A DNA stretch of 57,144 nt from an uncultured Alphaproteobacteria bacterium (lineage in GTDB: Bacteria > Pseudomonadota > Alphaproteobacteria > Methylaequorales > Methylaequoraceae): assembly GCA_902563505.1 (NCBI GenBank), contig CACEXK010000007.1, positions 1-57,144 of the forward strand, given 5' to 3'. Shown here in pieces: positions 47,763 through 56,195 of this stretch. Both the position numbers and the translations under genes were made by a program. Position 1 is the stretch's first letter, and each line of letters begins with the position of its first letter. The notes beneath the pieces are model-generated. The model was given only the letters and a program-made list of their open reading frames with translations, was not told the origin of the DNA and searched no databases.

Positions 47763-48756
47763 TTCGATCTCACTTAATCGTTTTATTAATCTTTGTTTAT
47801 ACAAAAAAGATTATGGATATTATCACAAACAAAGGGTGGGGAATGATTTTGTTACCTCTCCTGAAATAAGTCAAATGTTTGGAGAATGTATTTCTATTTT
47901 TTTTATCACTCTGATGAAAAAATTAAATGTCAGCAATTTTTGTGAACTCGGTCCTGGAAATGGAACTCTAGCAAATGATATTATTAGAAGCATTTCAAAA
48001 TTAACTGAAAGTGAAATTAATTTTTATTTGTATGAAAAATCAAATTTCTTTGATCATAAAAAAATTATAAAAAAAAAAAAAATTAAAGTGCAAAAACTAG
48101 AAAAAATAAAAATGATACAAAAACCACATTTTTTTATATGTAATGAATTTTTTGATGCATTACCAATAAATCAAATCAAGAAAATCAATGGAGAATTATT
48201 TGAAAAAAGGATTAAAGTAGGTGGGGGAAAATTTATTTCAACATATGAAAAGCTTTCTTCAAAAGAAAATTCTGATACTAAATGTCTCAGCGATAATCAG
48301 ATTTTAGAAATTTCTCCGTTGATGAATTTGTATTTAAAAAGAATTTTTAGGCATATAAAAGCTTTTGGAGGGGGAATTCTTATTTTTGATTATGGACCTT
48401 TAAAAAAAAAAAAAATTGATACCCTCCAAGCTATACATAAAAAAAAAAAATGTGAAGTTTTGGATTTTCCATTCAAATCAGATATCACTTACCATATTGA
48501 TTTTGAGAAAATATCTGAACTTTCAAATGAATTTGGGTTAAAAAATTACGGCCCAATTCATCAAAAAAAATTTTTATATTTCTATGGAATTAATGAAAGA
48601 TTAAATTTACTATTAAATTCAGCAAGTTCAGCTGGTTTAAAAAACAAACTTTATGAACAATTCATTAGATTAACCGATCCCAAAGGCATGGGAGAATTAA
48701 TAAAATGCATGTTTATCTGTAATAAAAATTTAAATATCAGAGCATTTAATAATTAA
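47749..48756 (+). CDS. MidA/NDUFAF7-family SAM-dependent methyltransferase (start unclear)
   Basis: This belongs to the DUF185/MidA class, whose mitochondrial member NDUFAF7 methylates an arginine of complex I. Visible signatures are [27 protein letters not shown], the SAM motif [15 protein letters not shown], and CNEFFDALP. The only canonical start (GTG 47836) would remove the conserved YGYY segment. The frame is open back to 47743, where a TAA (47740-47742) separates it from an in-frame ATG at 47728. I give ATT 47749 as the left bound (335 residues), but ATA 47752 or a sequence error are equally possible. Bacterial substrate unknown. Confidence 0.75.
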   Translation: MIKNNSISLNRFINLCLYKKDYGYYHKQRVGNDFVTSPEISQMFGECISIFFITLMKKLNVSNFCELGPGNGTLANDIIRSISKLTESEINFYLYEKSNFFDHKKIIKKKKIKVQKLEKIKMIQKPHFFICNEFFDALPINQIKKINGELFEKRIKVGGGKFISTYEKLSSKENSDTKCLSDNQILEISPLMNLYLKRIFRHIKAFGGGILIFDYGPLKKKKIDTLQAIHKKKKCEVLDFPFKSDITYHIDFEKISELSNEFGLKNYGPIHQKKFLYFYGINERLNLLLNSASSAGLKNKLYEQFIRLTDPKGMGELIKCMFICNKNLNIRAFNN

Positions 48757-48765
48757 AGTGAAAGT

Positions 48766-49494
48766 ATGATAAATTCATTCAAAAAATATAAGTTTTGTTT
48801 TTTTAATAGAAATGATGGAGTTAGTAAAAAAGAATTTAAATCTCTTAACTGTTCATCAAGTAGTCAAGATTTCAAAGAAAATGTTAAAAAAAACCTTGAG
48901 ATTGTAAAAAAAAAATTTAATTCAAAAGAAATCCTATTAATGAATCAAATTCACTCAAATAAAATATTTTTGTTTAATAAAGTAAAAAAAAAATATAAAG
49001 CTGATGGAATAATCGCAAGGAATACAAATGTTACTTTAGGGGTTTTAACAGCCGATTGTGCACCTATAATTATGTTAGGAAAGAATAACTTCGGAATAAT
49101 TCATGCGGGTTGGAGGGGAACATTTTCTGGAATAATTGAAAATTCTGTAAAAAAAATTTTAAAATATGAAGATTCTCTAAATGACATCCATTTTTTTGTT
49201 GGTCCCCATCTTATGAAAAAATCATTTGAAGTTAAAAAAGATTTTATAACTACAATGAAAAACTTTGGTTTGCCTCCTAAAAAATTTCTAGAACAAAATA
49301 ATAATAGAATTTTCTTTGATTTTAGTAGTATGATAAAGAGTAAATTTCAAAAACTTGGAGTAAAAAACCTAAATATTTCAAATGAAGATACTTTCAGTAA
49401 TCCAAAAAAATTTTTTAGTTATAGATATTATCTAAAAAAAGGAATAAAAAGTTGTGGTAGGCAAATTAGTTTGGTTGGTATAAAAGATAATTAA
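48766..49494 (+). CDS. pgeF: YfiH/LACC1-type multicopper-oxidase-like protein
   Basis: The family, once called DUF152 or polyphenol oxidase, has zinc- or copper-binding enzymes with purine nucleoside phosphorylase or adenosine deaminase activity in studied members, and E. coli YfiH affects peptidoglycan precursor quality. Signature motifs are [36 protein letters not shown] and [15 protein letters not shown] (first residues), with [10 protein letters not shown] near the end; His, Cys and His metal ligands fall in these. The length of 242 is typical. It lies 9 bases after the methyltransferase, a common alphaproteobacterial pairing. Exact activity in this organism is unknown. Confidence 0.87.
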   Translation: MINSFKKYKFCFFNRNDGVSKKEFKSLNCSSSSQDFKENVKKNLEIVKKKFNSKEILLMNQIHSNKIFLFNKVKKKYKADGIIARNTNVTLGVLTADCAPIIMLGKNNFGIIHAGWRGTFSGIIENSVKKILKYEDSLNDIHFFVGPHLMKKSFEVKKDFITTMKNFGLPPKKFLEQNNNRIFFDFSSMIKSKFQKLGVKNLNISNEDTFSNPKKFFSYRYYLKKGIKSCGRQISLVGIKDN

Positions 49495-49504
49495 AAAGGT
49501 TAGT

Positions 49505-50437
49505 ATGAAAATAGTTTCAGGTAATAGTAATGCACCCCTAGCTCGTGATATAGCCAAATATCTAAATGTTTCATTAGTTGAAGCAACCATTAAAAAATTT
49601 CCAGATAAAGAAATTTTTGTAGAAATACAAGAAAATGTTAGAGGTGAGGATGTATTTGTTATTCAATCCACTTCTTTTCCAGCAAATGACCATGTAATGG
49701 AATTATTGATAACTATTGATGCACTCAAACGAGGTTCTGCAAAAAGAATCGCTGCAATCATGCCATATTATGGATATGCACGACAAGATAGAAAATCAGG
49801 ACCAAGAACACCCATTTCTGCTAAACTTGTTGCAAATTTAATTATGGTAGCTGGAGCTGATCGAGCTTTAATGGTTGACCTTCATGCTGGACAAATTCAA
49901 GGTTTCTTTGACATACCTACTGATAATTTATTTGCAGCTCCTGTTTTTATTGATGATATAAAAAAAAGATTTTCAGATAAAGATTCAGTGATTGTATCTC
50001 CGGATGTCGGAGGTGTTGTTAGAGCCAGAGCTATTGCCAAAAGAGTTGATTGCGATCTGGCAATTATCGACAAAAGACGAGAAAAGGCAAGTGTCTCTGA
50101 GGTAGTAAATATAATTGGTGAAGTGAGTGATAAGAATTGTATTTTAATTGATGATATTTGTGATACCGCAGGAACTTTAACTAATGCAGCAAAAGCTTTA
50201 AAAAATAAAAATGCTAAATCAGTTTTTGCATATATTACTCATGGTGTTTTGTCAAACCCAGCCATAGAGAGAATAAATGACTCTCCTATTGATAAAATGA
50301 TAATTACTGATAGCATTCTAGCTCGAGATGATGTAAAAAAGTCATCTAAAATAGAACAATTATCAATTGCACCTCTAATTGGCGAAGCAATTGGGAGAAT
50401 TACTGAGAATAAATCTGTATCAAGCCTTTTCGCTTGA
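49505..50437 (+). CDS. prs: Ribose-phosphate pyrophosphokinase
   Basis: Prs makes phosphoribosyl pyrophosphate from ribose-5-phosphate and ATP, feeding nucleotide, histidine and tryptophan synthesis. Motifs are clear: ERPRPP-type start [48 protein letters not shown] (ATP/Mg loop), and the PRPP loop [13 protein letters not shown]. The length of 310 is standard. An AAAAAGG ribosome binding site lies just before the ATG. It leads the conserved prs-rplY-pth-ychF set. Confidence 0.97.
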   Translation: MKIVSGNSNAPLARDIAKYLNVSLVEATIKKFPDKEIFVEIQENVRGEDVFVIQSTSFPANDHVMELLITIDALKRGSAKRIAAIMPYYGYARQDRKSGPRTPISAKLVANLIMVAGADRALMVDLHAGQIQGFFDIPTDNLFAAPVFIDDIKKRFSDKDSVIVSPDVGGVVRARAIAKRVDCDLAIIDKRREKASVSEVVNIIGEVSDKNCILIDDICDTAGTLTNAAKALKNKNAKSVFAYITHGVLSNPAIERINDSPIDKMIITDSILARDDVKKSSKIEQLSIAPLIGEAIGRITENKSVSSLFA

Positions 50438-50454
50438 TCAACTATGAGTGTTTT

Positions 50455-51180
50455 ATGAAAGAAGTGAGTGAGTTAACTGTAAAAAAGAGAGAATCAAATG
50501 GCACTGGTATTTCCAGAGCCTTGAGAACGGATAAACAAATTCCAGGAATTATTTACGGTGAAAAAAAAAACCCAATTCCTATAATTTTAGATGAAAAAAT
50601 TCTAAAAATTAGGCTACAAGATCCAGGCTTCTTCTCAAAACAGTGTGAATTAAAATTAGAAAATGAGACTCTAAAAGTACTTCCTAAGGATATTCAGCTT
50701 CATCCAGTCAAAGAAAGTATTCTTCATATAGATTTTTTGAGAGTTGGAGAAAACACAATGGTTACATTAAATGTTCCTGTGAAATTTATAAATGATAATA
50801 GTTGTCCAGGAATAAAGCAGGGTGGTGTTTTAAATATAGTGAGACACGAAATTGAATTAAAAACTCCAGTTTCTAAAATTCCTGAATATCTTGAAGCGAA
50901 TCTTGATGGCTTAGAAATTGGAGATAGTATTCATATAAGCTCAATTAATCTTGATAATGATGTAAAACCAACAATTAAAGATAGAGATTTTACAGTTGCT
51001 ACAGTTGCTCCACCTACAGTTATGAAAGTAGAGGAAGAAGTTAAAGAAACTGAAGAAGAGACCCAAGATACTGAAGACACCTCACAAGAAGAAGGAAAAG
51101 ACGAAGCTCAGAGTACAAAAGAAAGTTCAGATGGTGAAGAAAAAAATGAGAACAAAGATTCAGATAATCAAAAAAGTTAA
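50455..51180 (+). CDS. rplY: 50S ribosomal protein L25 (TL5/CTC type) with acidic tail
   Basis: L25 binds 5S rRNA. The N-terminal L25 domain runs from about residue 1 to 90 (SELTVKKRESNGTGISRALR, IPGIIYGEKKNPIPI), followed by the TL5-type beta domain (LHIDFLRV, VPVKFINDNSCPGIKQGGVL). The last 45-50 residues are a highly acidic tail of Glu, Asp, Ser and Thr, an extension seen in several alphaproteobacteria. I chose the ATG at 50455, matching the family start; an upstream ATG at 50434 would overlap prs and add 7 residues. Confidence 0.94.
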   Translation: MKEVSELTVKKRESNGTGISRALRTDKQIPGIIYGEKKNPIPIILDEKILKIRLQDPGFFSKQCELKLENETLKVLPKDIQLHPVKESILHIDFLRVGENTMVTLNVPVKFINDNSCPGIKQGGVLNIVRHEIELKTPVSKIPEYLEANLDGLEIGDSIHISSINLDNDVKPTIKDRDFTVATVAPPTVMKVEEEVKETEEETQDTEDTSQEEGKDEAQSTKESSDGEEKNENKDSDNQKS

Positions 51181-51198
51181 GATTTTTTAAGTAATGAA

Positions 51199-51762
51199 AT
51201 GTTACTTATCGCTGGACTAGGAAACCCGGGTAGTTCGTTCACTAAAACCAGACACAATATTGGTTTTGAAATATTAGATTCACTTCACTCAGAGTATAAA
51301 TTTGGCAAATTTTCAGAAAAATTTGATGGGTTATTTTCAAAAACACAAATTTTCGACCAAAATGTGATTTTATTCAAACCTATGAAATATATGAATTTAA
51401 GTGGGCTTCCACTATACAAAATTATTAATTTTTATAATATTGATTATGAAAATAATCTAATCGTAATTCATGATGATTTGGATATGGATTTTTCTAAGAT
51501 AAAGATTAAATCTTCTGGAGGACATGGAGGACATAATGGAGTAAGAAATATTATTGATTATATAGGAAATAAATTCTATAGAATTAAAATTGGTATAAAA
51601 AACAAACAAATCATTGATAAAAAAAAACTGCCTACAAAGTTTGTTCTTGAGAACTTTGAAAAGTCTGAAATAAAAAAAGTTAACATAATTAAAAAAAATT
51701 TTGTCAACAATTTTCAGTTAATAGTAGAAAAAAAATTTTCATTAATAGAAAACAAACCTTGA
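51199..51762 (+). CDS. pth: Peptidyl-tRNA hydrolase
   Basis: Pth frees tRNA from peptidyl-tRNA released by stalled ribosomes. The active-site motifs are present: LIAGLGNPGSSFTKTRHNIGF, with the catalytic His, KPMKYMNLSG with the tRNA-binding Asn, and VIHDDLDMDFSKIKIKSSGG with the catalytic Asp. GHGGHNGVRNI and the C-terminal helices fit the fold. The length of 187 is normal. It lies 18 bases after rplY and 12 before ychF. Confidence 0.96.
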   Translation: MLLIAGLGNPGSSFTKTRHNIGFEILDSLHSEYKFGKFSEKFDGLFSKTQIFDQNVILFKPMKYMNLSGLPLYKIINFYNIDYENNLIVIHDDLDMDFSKIKIKSSGGHGGHNGVRNIIDYIGNKFYRIKIGIKNKQIIDKKKLPTKFVLENFEKSEIKKVNIIKKNFVNNFQLIVEKKFSLIENKP

Positions 51763-51774
51763 GGATATTTCTTT

Positions 51775-52872
51775 ATGGGATTTAATTGTGGAATTCTTGG
51801 ATTACCTAATGTAGGAAAATCTACACTATTTAATGCTTTAACCTCCTCACAAAATGCAGAATCACAAAACTATCCTTTTTGTACAATTGAACCTAACATT
51901 GGTAAAGTTATAGTAAAAGATGAAAGACTTGAAAAAATCTCAAAAATCTCTAACTCTGCAAATACAATCTACAATCAACTAGAATTTGTTGATATAGCCG
52001 GTTTAGTAAAGGGTGCTAGTAAAGGAGAAGGTTTGGGAAATAAGTTCCTTTCAAACTTATACGATGTCGATGCAATAATTCATCTAGTAAGGTGCTTTGA
52101 AGATAGTAATATTACGCATGTAGACAATGAAATTTCTCCTCTTAATGATTTGGAAGTAATTGAAACAGAGTTAATTTTGTCTGATTATTCAAAAATAGAA
52201 AATATTATTGAAAATCTCAAAAAAAAAAATAAAGGTAAAAAGATTGATGAAATACTTCTCTCTTCACTGGAATTAGGTAAAAAAAAACTTGATGATGGTT
52301 TTTTACTAAAAGATTGTAATTTGGAAGAAAGTCAAAAAAAAATTTTAAAACAATACAACTTTATTACACTCAAACCACAAATTTATGTATGTAATGTTGA
52401 TGAAAATTCTGTTCTTAAAGGTAATAGTCTGAGTAAAATAGTAGAAGAATATGCTGTAAAAAAAAAATCTAAAGTTATGAATATTTCTGCTGCTATTGAG
52501 TCTGATATTGCGGAAATAGTCGACGAAAAAGAGAAAATTGAATTTCTTAAATCAATAGGAATGAAAGAAACATCATTAACAAGATTGATAAAAGCAGGCT
52601 ACGATCTTTTAGATCTAATTACTTTTTTTACATCAGGCATAAAGGAATCTAGAGCTTGGTCTTGCAAAAAAGGAACACTAGCTCCTGATGCAGGCGCAAA
52701 GATTCACTCAGACTTTAAAAAAGGATTTATCAAGGCAGAGGTTATAAGTTTTGCAGATTTCTTAAAATTTAATGGAGAACAGAATTGTAAGGAACAAGGG
52801 AAACTAAGGTTTGAAGGCAAAGATTATTTTGTATCAGATGCAGATATTATTACATTCAGGTTCAATGTCTAA
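51775..52872 (+). CDS. ychF: YchF/OLA1-family redox-regulated ATPase
   Basis: YchF is an Obg-related P-loop protein that binds ATP better than GTP and associates with ribosomes. G1 is GLPNVGKSTLFNAL at residues 8-21, G3 is DIAGLVKGASKGEGLGNKFL, G4 is CNVDEN in place of NKxD, as expected for YchF. The C-terminal TGS domain includes DLITFFTSGIKESRAWSC and SDADIITFRFNV. The length of 365 is right. An in-frame GAGG ribosome binding site precedes the ATG. The last 4 bases overlap the end of the aldolase gene on the other strand. Confidence 0.96.
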   Translation: MGFNCGILGLPNVGKSTLFNALTSSQNAESQNYPFCTIEPNIGKVIVKDERLEKISKISNSANTIYNQLEFVDIAGLVKGASKGEGLGNKFLSNLYDVDAIIHLVRCFEDSNITHVDNEISPLNDLEVIETELILSDYSKIENIIENLKKKNKGKKIDEILLSSLELGKKKLDDGFLLKDCNLEESQKKILKQYNFITLKPQIYVCNVDENSVLKGNSLSKIVEEYAVKKKSKVMNISAAIESDIAEIVDEKEKIEFLKSIGMKETSLTRLIKAGYDLLDLITFFTSGIKESRAWSCKKGTLAPDAGAKIHSDFKKGFIKAEVISFADFLKFNGEQNCKEQGKLRFEGKDYFVSDADIITFRFNV

Positions 52873-53499
52873 TTTTTGTATGTTTCAAATAATTTTAGTG
52901 CTAAACTCATTTCTTTTTTTGTCAAATTCTTAGTTTTGTTTGTTATCAGGCAAAAATAAAATTGTTTTGCTAGTTTTTCCAAAGCAATTGATAAATGCAG
53001 TGCTTCATCAACATCCTCACCAAAACAAATTTGGCCATGATTAGCAATGATACATCCTTTTCTATTAATTGAAGCTTCAAAAACATTCTTCGCTAATTTT
53101 TTTGAACCAAATGTTGCATATTTCGAACACTTGATATCATTCCCTCCAAATTCTGCTACCATATAATGAAAAGAGGAAATTTTTTGTCTCAAACAAGAAA
53201 GTATTGAAGCCCAGTTAGAGTGTGTATGGACAATAGCATTTATTTTTTGCCTTTTCTTATAGATCATCAAATGCATTTCTGTCTCGCTTGATGGCCTAAT
53301 ATTATTTTTCAACTTCCCCTCTAGATCAATTAGAGCAATATTATTTTCTGAAAGGTTTTTTTGAGTTAATTCCTGATGGTGTTATTAAAATTTGGTTTTC
53401 AGTTCTTATACTTATATTACCCTCAGATCCTATATTAAATCCGAGTTCGACTAACAACTTGTATATTCTTACTATCTTTTTTTTAAAAGAATTCTTCAT
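52869..53499 (-). CDS. Class II aldolase, FucA-like (candidate methylthioribulose-1-P aldolase), frameshifted
   Basis: A zinc aldolase of the fuculose-phosphate aldolase type. The written frame from 53499 stops early, and the C-terminal 147 residues are in another frame. If the A-run at 53356-53362 had 6 bases instead of 7, a single 209-residue protein would result. In it Glu72, His91, His93 and His154 (SSETEMH, VHTHSNWAS, NHGQICFG) match FucA Glu73, His92, His94 and His155. Lying behind mtnP and mtnA with 17-base overlap, it could cleave methylthioribulose-1-phosphate to DHAP and methylthioacetaldehyde, as Ald2 does in Rhodospirillum rubrum. A dehydratase (MtnB) is less likely on sequence. 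Confidence 0.83.
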
Positions 53500-54568
53500 T
53501 ATTTGAAAAATTTTTTTTTAATGATTCTTGATTTGCTTCAAAAATTCCATTTTCAGTTATTATCTTAGAGATAAATTTTGAAGGAGTCACATCAAATGCT
53601 GGGTTAAAGGTTTTTGTTCCTTTAAAGTATATCTCTATTTTTTCTATTCCTTTTATTTTTTTATAAGATATTTTTGATAGTTCATCCCCACTTCTAGTTT
53701 CTATGGGTATGCAGTTTCCACTTTTCAAATTTTTATCAATTGTGGATGTAGGGAGTGCAACATAAAAAGGTATTTTATTTTCAAATGCAGATAGCGCTTT
53801 TAAATATGTTCCTATTTTATTGCACACATCGCCATTAAGTGTTGTTCTATCACTTCCTACAATGCACAAATCAACATCTCCGTTTTGCATAAGATAACCT
53901 CCCGCATTATCAACAATCACGGTGTAAGGTATTTTTTCATTCTTTAATTCCCATGCTGTCAACAAAGCGCCCTGATTCCTTGGTCTTGTTTCATCTACCC
54001 AAATGTGTAATGGAATTCCTTTCTTATTAGCATAAAAGATGGGCGATAAGGCAGTACCCCAGTCGACAGTAGCAAGCCAACCGGCATTACAGTGAGTTAA
54101 AATATTAATTCTTTTTTTTGTTTTTTTATAAATATGCCTTAGTAGTGTGTATCCATATTCACCAATTTTTTTGCAATCATTAATATCTTTATTTCTTATA
54201 TTTTCAGCAATTTCCATAGCTATTTTAGGCCTTTTGCTTATATCAACATCCATTACTTTATTACTAATAATTTCAAGTGCCCACTTTAAATTAATCGCAG
54301 TCGGACGAGTTTTTAGTAATTTTTTAATAGCAAATCTTATGTTTTGACCTCTAGCATTCCTTTTTATTTCTAATGCAAGTGCAAAAGCAGCTGTAACTCC
54401 AATTAGTGGTGCTCCTCTAACTTTCATATTCTTTATTGCAAGACAAAAATCATCTAAGGAATTTAAATTATCAATACGAAATTGAAATGGTAATTTTGTT
54501 TGATCAATTATCTTCACCTGTTCTTTTTCAAGCCAAATTGTAGAGTACTTTTTGTCATTAACATTCAT
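53483..54568 (-). CDS. mtnA: S-methyl-5-thioribose-1-phosphate isomerase
   Basis: MtnA converts 5-methylthioribose-1-phosphate, the product of MtnP, to methylthioribulose-1-phosphate. RGAPLIGVTAA is at residues 51-61. The catalytic pair is conserved: Cys160 in LTHCNAGWLATVDWGTA and Asp240 in VGSDRTTLNGDVCNKIGTY, at the same numbers as in the Bacillus subtilis enzyme. The length of 361 is typical. The start overlaps mtnP by 4 bases and the end overlaps the aldolase start by 17. Confidence 0.94.
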   Translation of the reverse strand: MNVNDKKYSTIWLEKEQVKIIDQTKLPFQFRIDNLNSLDDFCLAIKNMKVRGAPLIGVTAAFALALEIKRNARGQNIRFAIKKLLKTRPTAINLKWALEIISNKVMDVDISKRPKIAMEIAENIRNKDINDCKKIGEYGYTLLRHIYKKTKKRINILTHCNAGWLATVDWGTALSPIFYANKKGIPLHIWVDETRPRNQGALLTAWELKNEKIPYTVIVDNAGGYLMQNGDVDLCIVGSDRTTLNGDVCNKIGTYLKALSAFENKIPFYVALPTSTIDKNLKSGNCIPIETRSGDELSKISYKKIKGIEKIEIYFKGTKTFNPAFDVTPSKFISKIITENGIFEANQESLKKNFSNNEEFF

Positions 54569-55422
54569 AGATTGCTTATTATATTCTTTAATTTTTTTTT
54601 TGTATTTTTTTTTATTTTAGAAGTTTTTGTTATCACTGAATTACTCGAAAGATTCTTGGTCTCCTCTTCACATATAACAACTTCTTGTTTACAGAATTCA
54701 CTTATAAAATTAAAGGCAGTTTGAGAATTTTTTTCTAAGGTATTGATTATTTGGTCAACTGTAACGCTATCATGCATTGGGTGCCAACAATCAAAATCAG
54801 TAACCATCGATATAGCAGAATAACAAATACCAGCTTCTTTTGCTAATTTAGCCTCCGGCATGTTAGTCATTCCAATAACATCGCAGCCCCAAGATCGATA
54901 AAGGTTTGATTCTGCAAGAGTTGAAAATTGCGGACCTTCAATACAAATATAAGTTCCTGAAAAATGAGAATTGATTTTTAATTTCTTTAAAACAAACTCA
55001 ACTTTTTCTTTAAGTTTTTTACAAATTGGAGAGGACATTGGTACATGGACCACGCAATCATCATCAAAAAAAGTTTTAACTCGTGCATAGGTTTTATCTA
55101 TAAATTGATCAACAACTACGAAATCACCAGGTTTATAATCATCACGCAGACTTCCTACAGCAGAAAGAGAAATTACATTTTCTGCTCCAATAATCTTTAA
55201 TACTTCAATATTAGCCCTGTAATTAATAGTTGATGGAGGAATATTATGATCAATTCCATGCCGGGGAAGAAAGGCAACGTTTTTATCCGTGAGCTTACCA
55301 ATACAAATTTTTGAGCTAGGAGTTCCAAAATTAGATTTAACATCAATCCATTTGGAATTTTTTAAATTAGGAATTTTATAAAGTCCACTTCCACCGATAA
55401 AAGCGATATCAATTTTTTCCAT
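54565..55422 (-). CDS. mtnP: S-methyl-5'-thioadenosine phosphorylase
   Basis: MtnP splits methylthioadenosine, the by-product of polyamine and some SAM-dependent reactions, into adenine and methylthioribose-1-phosphate. Motifs of the MTAP group: IAFIGGSGLYKIP, LPRHGIDHNIPPSTINYRAN, VISLSAVGSLRDD, YICIEGPQFSTLAES, CDVIGMTNMPEAKLAKEAG and SMVTDFDCWH. The length of 285 is typical. It lies 5 bases after cytochrome c1, a known alphaproteobacterial arrangement in which apt often follows; here mtnA follows. Confidence 0.94.
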   Translation of the reverse strand: MEKIDIAFIGGSGLYKIPNLKNSKWIDVKSNFGTPSSKICIGKLTDKNVAFLPRHGIDHNIPPSTINYRANIEVLKIIGAENVISLSAVGSLRDDYKPGDFVVVDQFIDKTYARVKTFFDDDCVVHVPMSSPICKKLKEKVEFVLKKLKINSHFSGTYICIEGPQFSTLAESNLYRSWGCDVIGMTNMPEAKLAKEAGICYSAISMVTDFDCWHPMHDSVTVDQIINTLEKNSQTAFNFISEFCKQEVVICEEETKNLSSNSVITKTSKIKKNTKKKLKNIISNL

Positions 55423-55427
55423 TTAAA

Positions 55428-56195
55428 TTAGTCCACATCTTTCCAAACTTTCCTTTTGACACCAAGCAGCATAATTGTAAGCAAGACAAGAAAAAAAATT
55501 GTTTTCAAACCTAGACTTTTTCTTTTTTCAAGTTCTGGCTCAGCAGTCCAAGCAAGAAAAGAAGTAACATCTTTAGATAATTGATTCAATGTAGCCTCTG
55601 TTCCATCATCAAACTCAATAATATCATCCATTATAGGCGAAGGCATAGCTATTTGGTTCCCAGGGTAAAATTCATTGTAATACATACCCTCGCTTGCCTC
55701 AAAATCTTCTGGATAATCTTTATATCCATTTAATAAACTATAAATATAATCCGCTCCTCCATTTCTAGCTTTAACAATCAAAGACAAATCAGGAGGATAA
55801 GAACCATTATTTGCAAACCGAGCTTCCTTATCATTTGTATATGGCTCAACAAATTTATCACTTGGTTTTGCTTCTCTCTCAAACATTTCTCCCTCGTCAT
55901 TGGGTCCATCAATTATTTCATAATCGGCGGCAATTACTTTAATTTCATCCTTTGTAAAACCTATATCTTCAAGATCTCGGTATGCTACATGCCTTATACC
56001 ATGACATCCAGCACAAACTTCCCTGTAAACTTTGAATCCTCTTTTAAGAGATGAATTATCAAATCTCCCAAAGATCCCATTAAAAGGCCAGTTTTGAGTC
56101 ATTAACTCTATGTTGCTGGATGCTGCATGAGTAGCTTTTGGAAAATAAATGGATATAAATGATAAACAGGTTAATGTTATTATTTTATTTAACAT
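55428..56195 (-). CDS. petC: Cytochrome c1 of the bc1 complex
   Basis: Cytochrome c1 passes electrons from the Rieske protein to cytochrome c in respiratory complex III. With the ATG at 56195 the protein has a signal peptide (hydrophobic 4-18, cleavage near ATHA-A at 24), the haem-attachment site CAGCH at residues 61-65, the axial Met in NQIAMPSPI and a C-terminal membrane anchor ([17 protein letters not shown]) followed by basic residues. A longer start at 56264 adds 23 residues out of keeping with a signal peptide. It overlaps cytochrome b by 11 bases. Confidence 0.94.
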   Translation of the reverse strand: MLNKIITLTCLSFISIYFPKATHAASSNIELMTQNWPFNGIFGRFDNSSLKRGFKVYREVCAGCHGIRHVAYRDLEDIGFTKDEIKVIAADYEIIDGPNDEGEMFEREAKPSDKFVEPYTNDKEARFANNGSYPPDLSLIVKARNGGADYIYSLLNGYKDYPEDFEASEGMYYNEFYPGNQIAMPSPIMDDIIEFDDGTEATLNQLSKDVTSFLAWTAEPELEKRKSLGLKTIFFLVLLTIMLLGVKRKVWKDVD

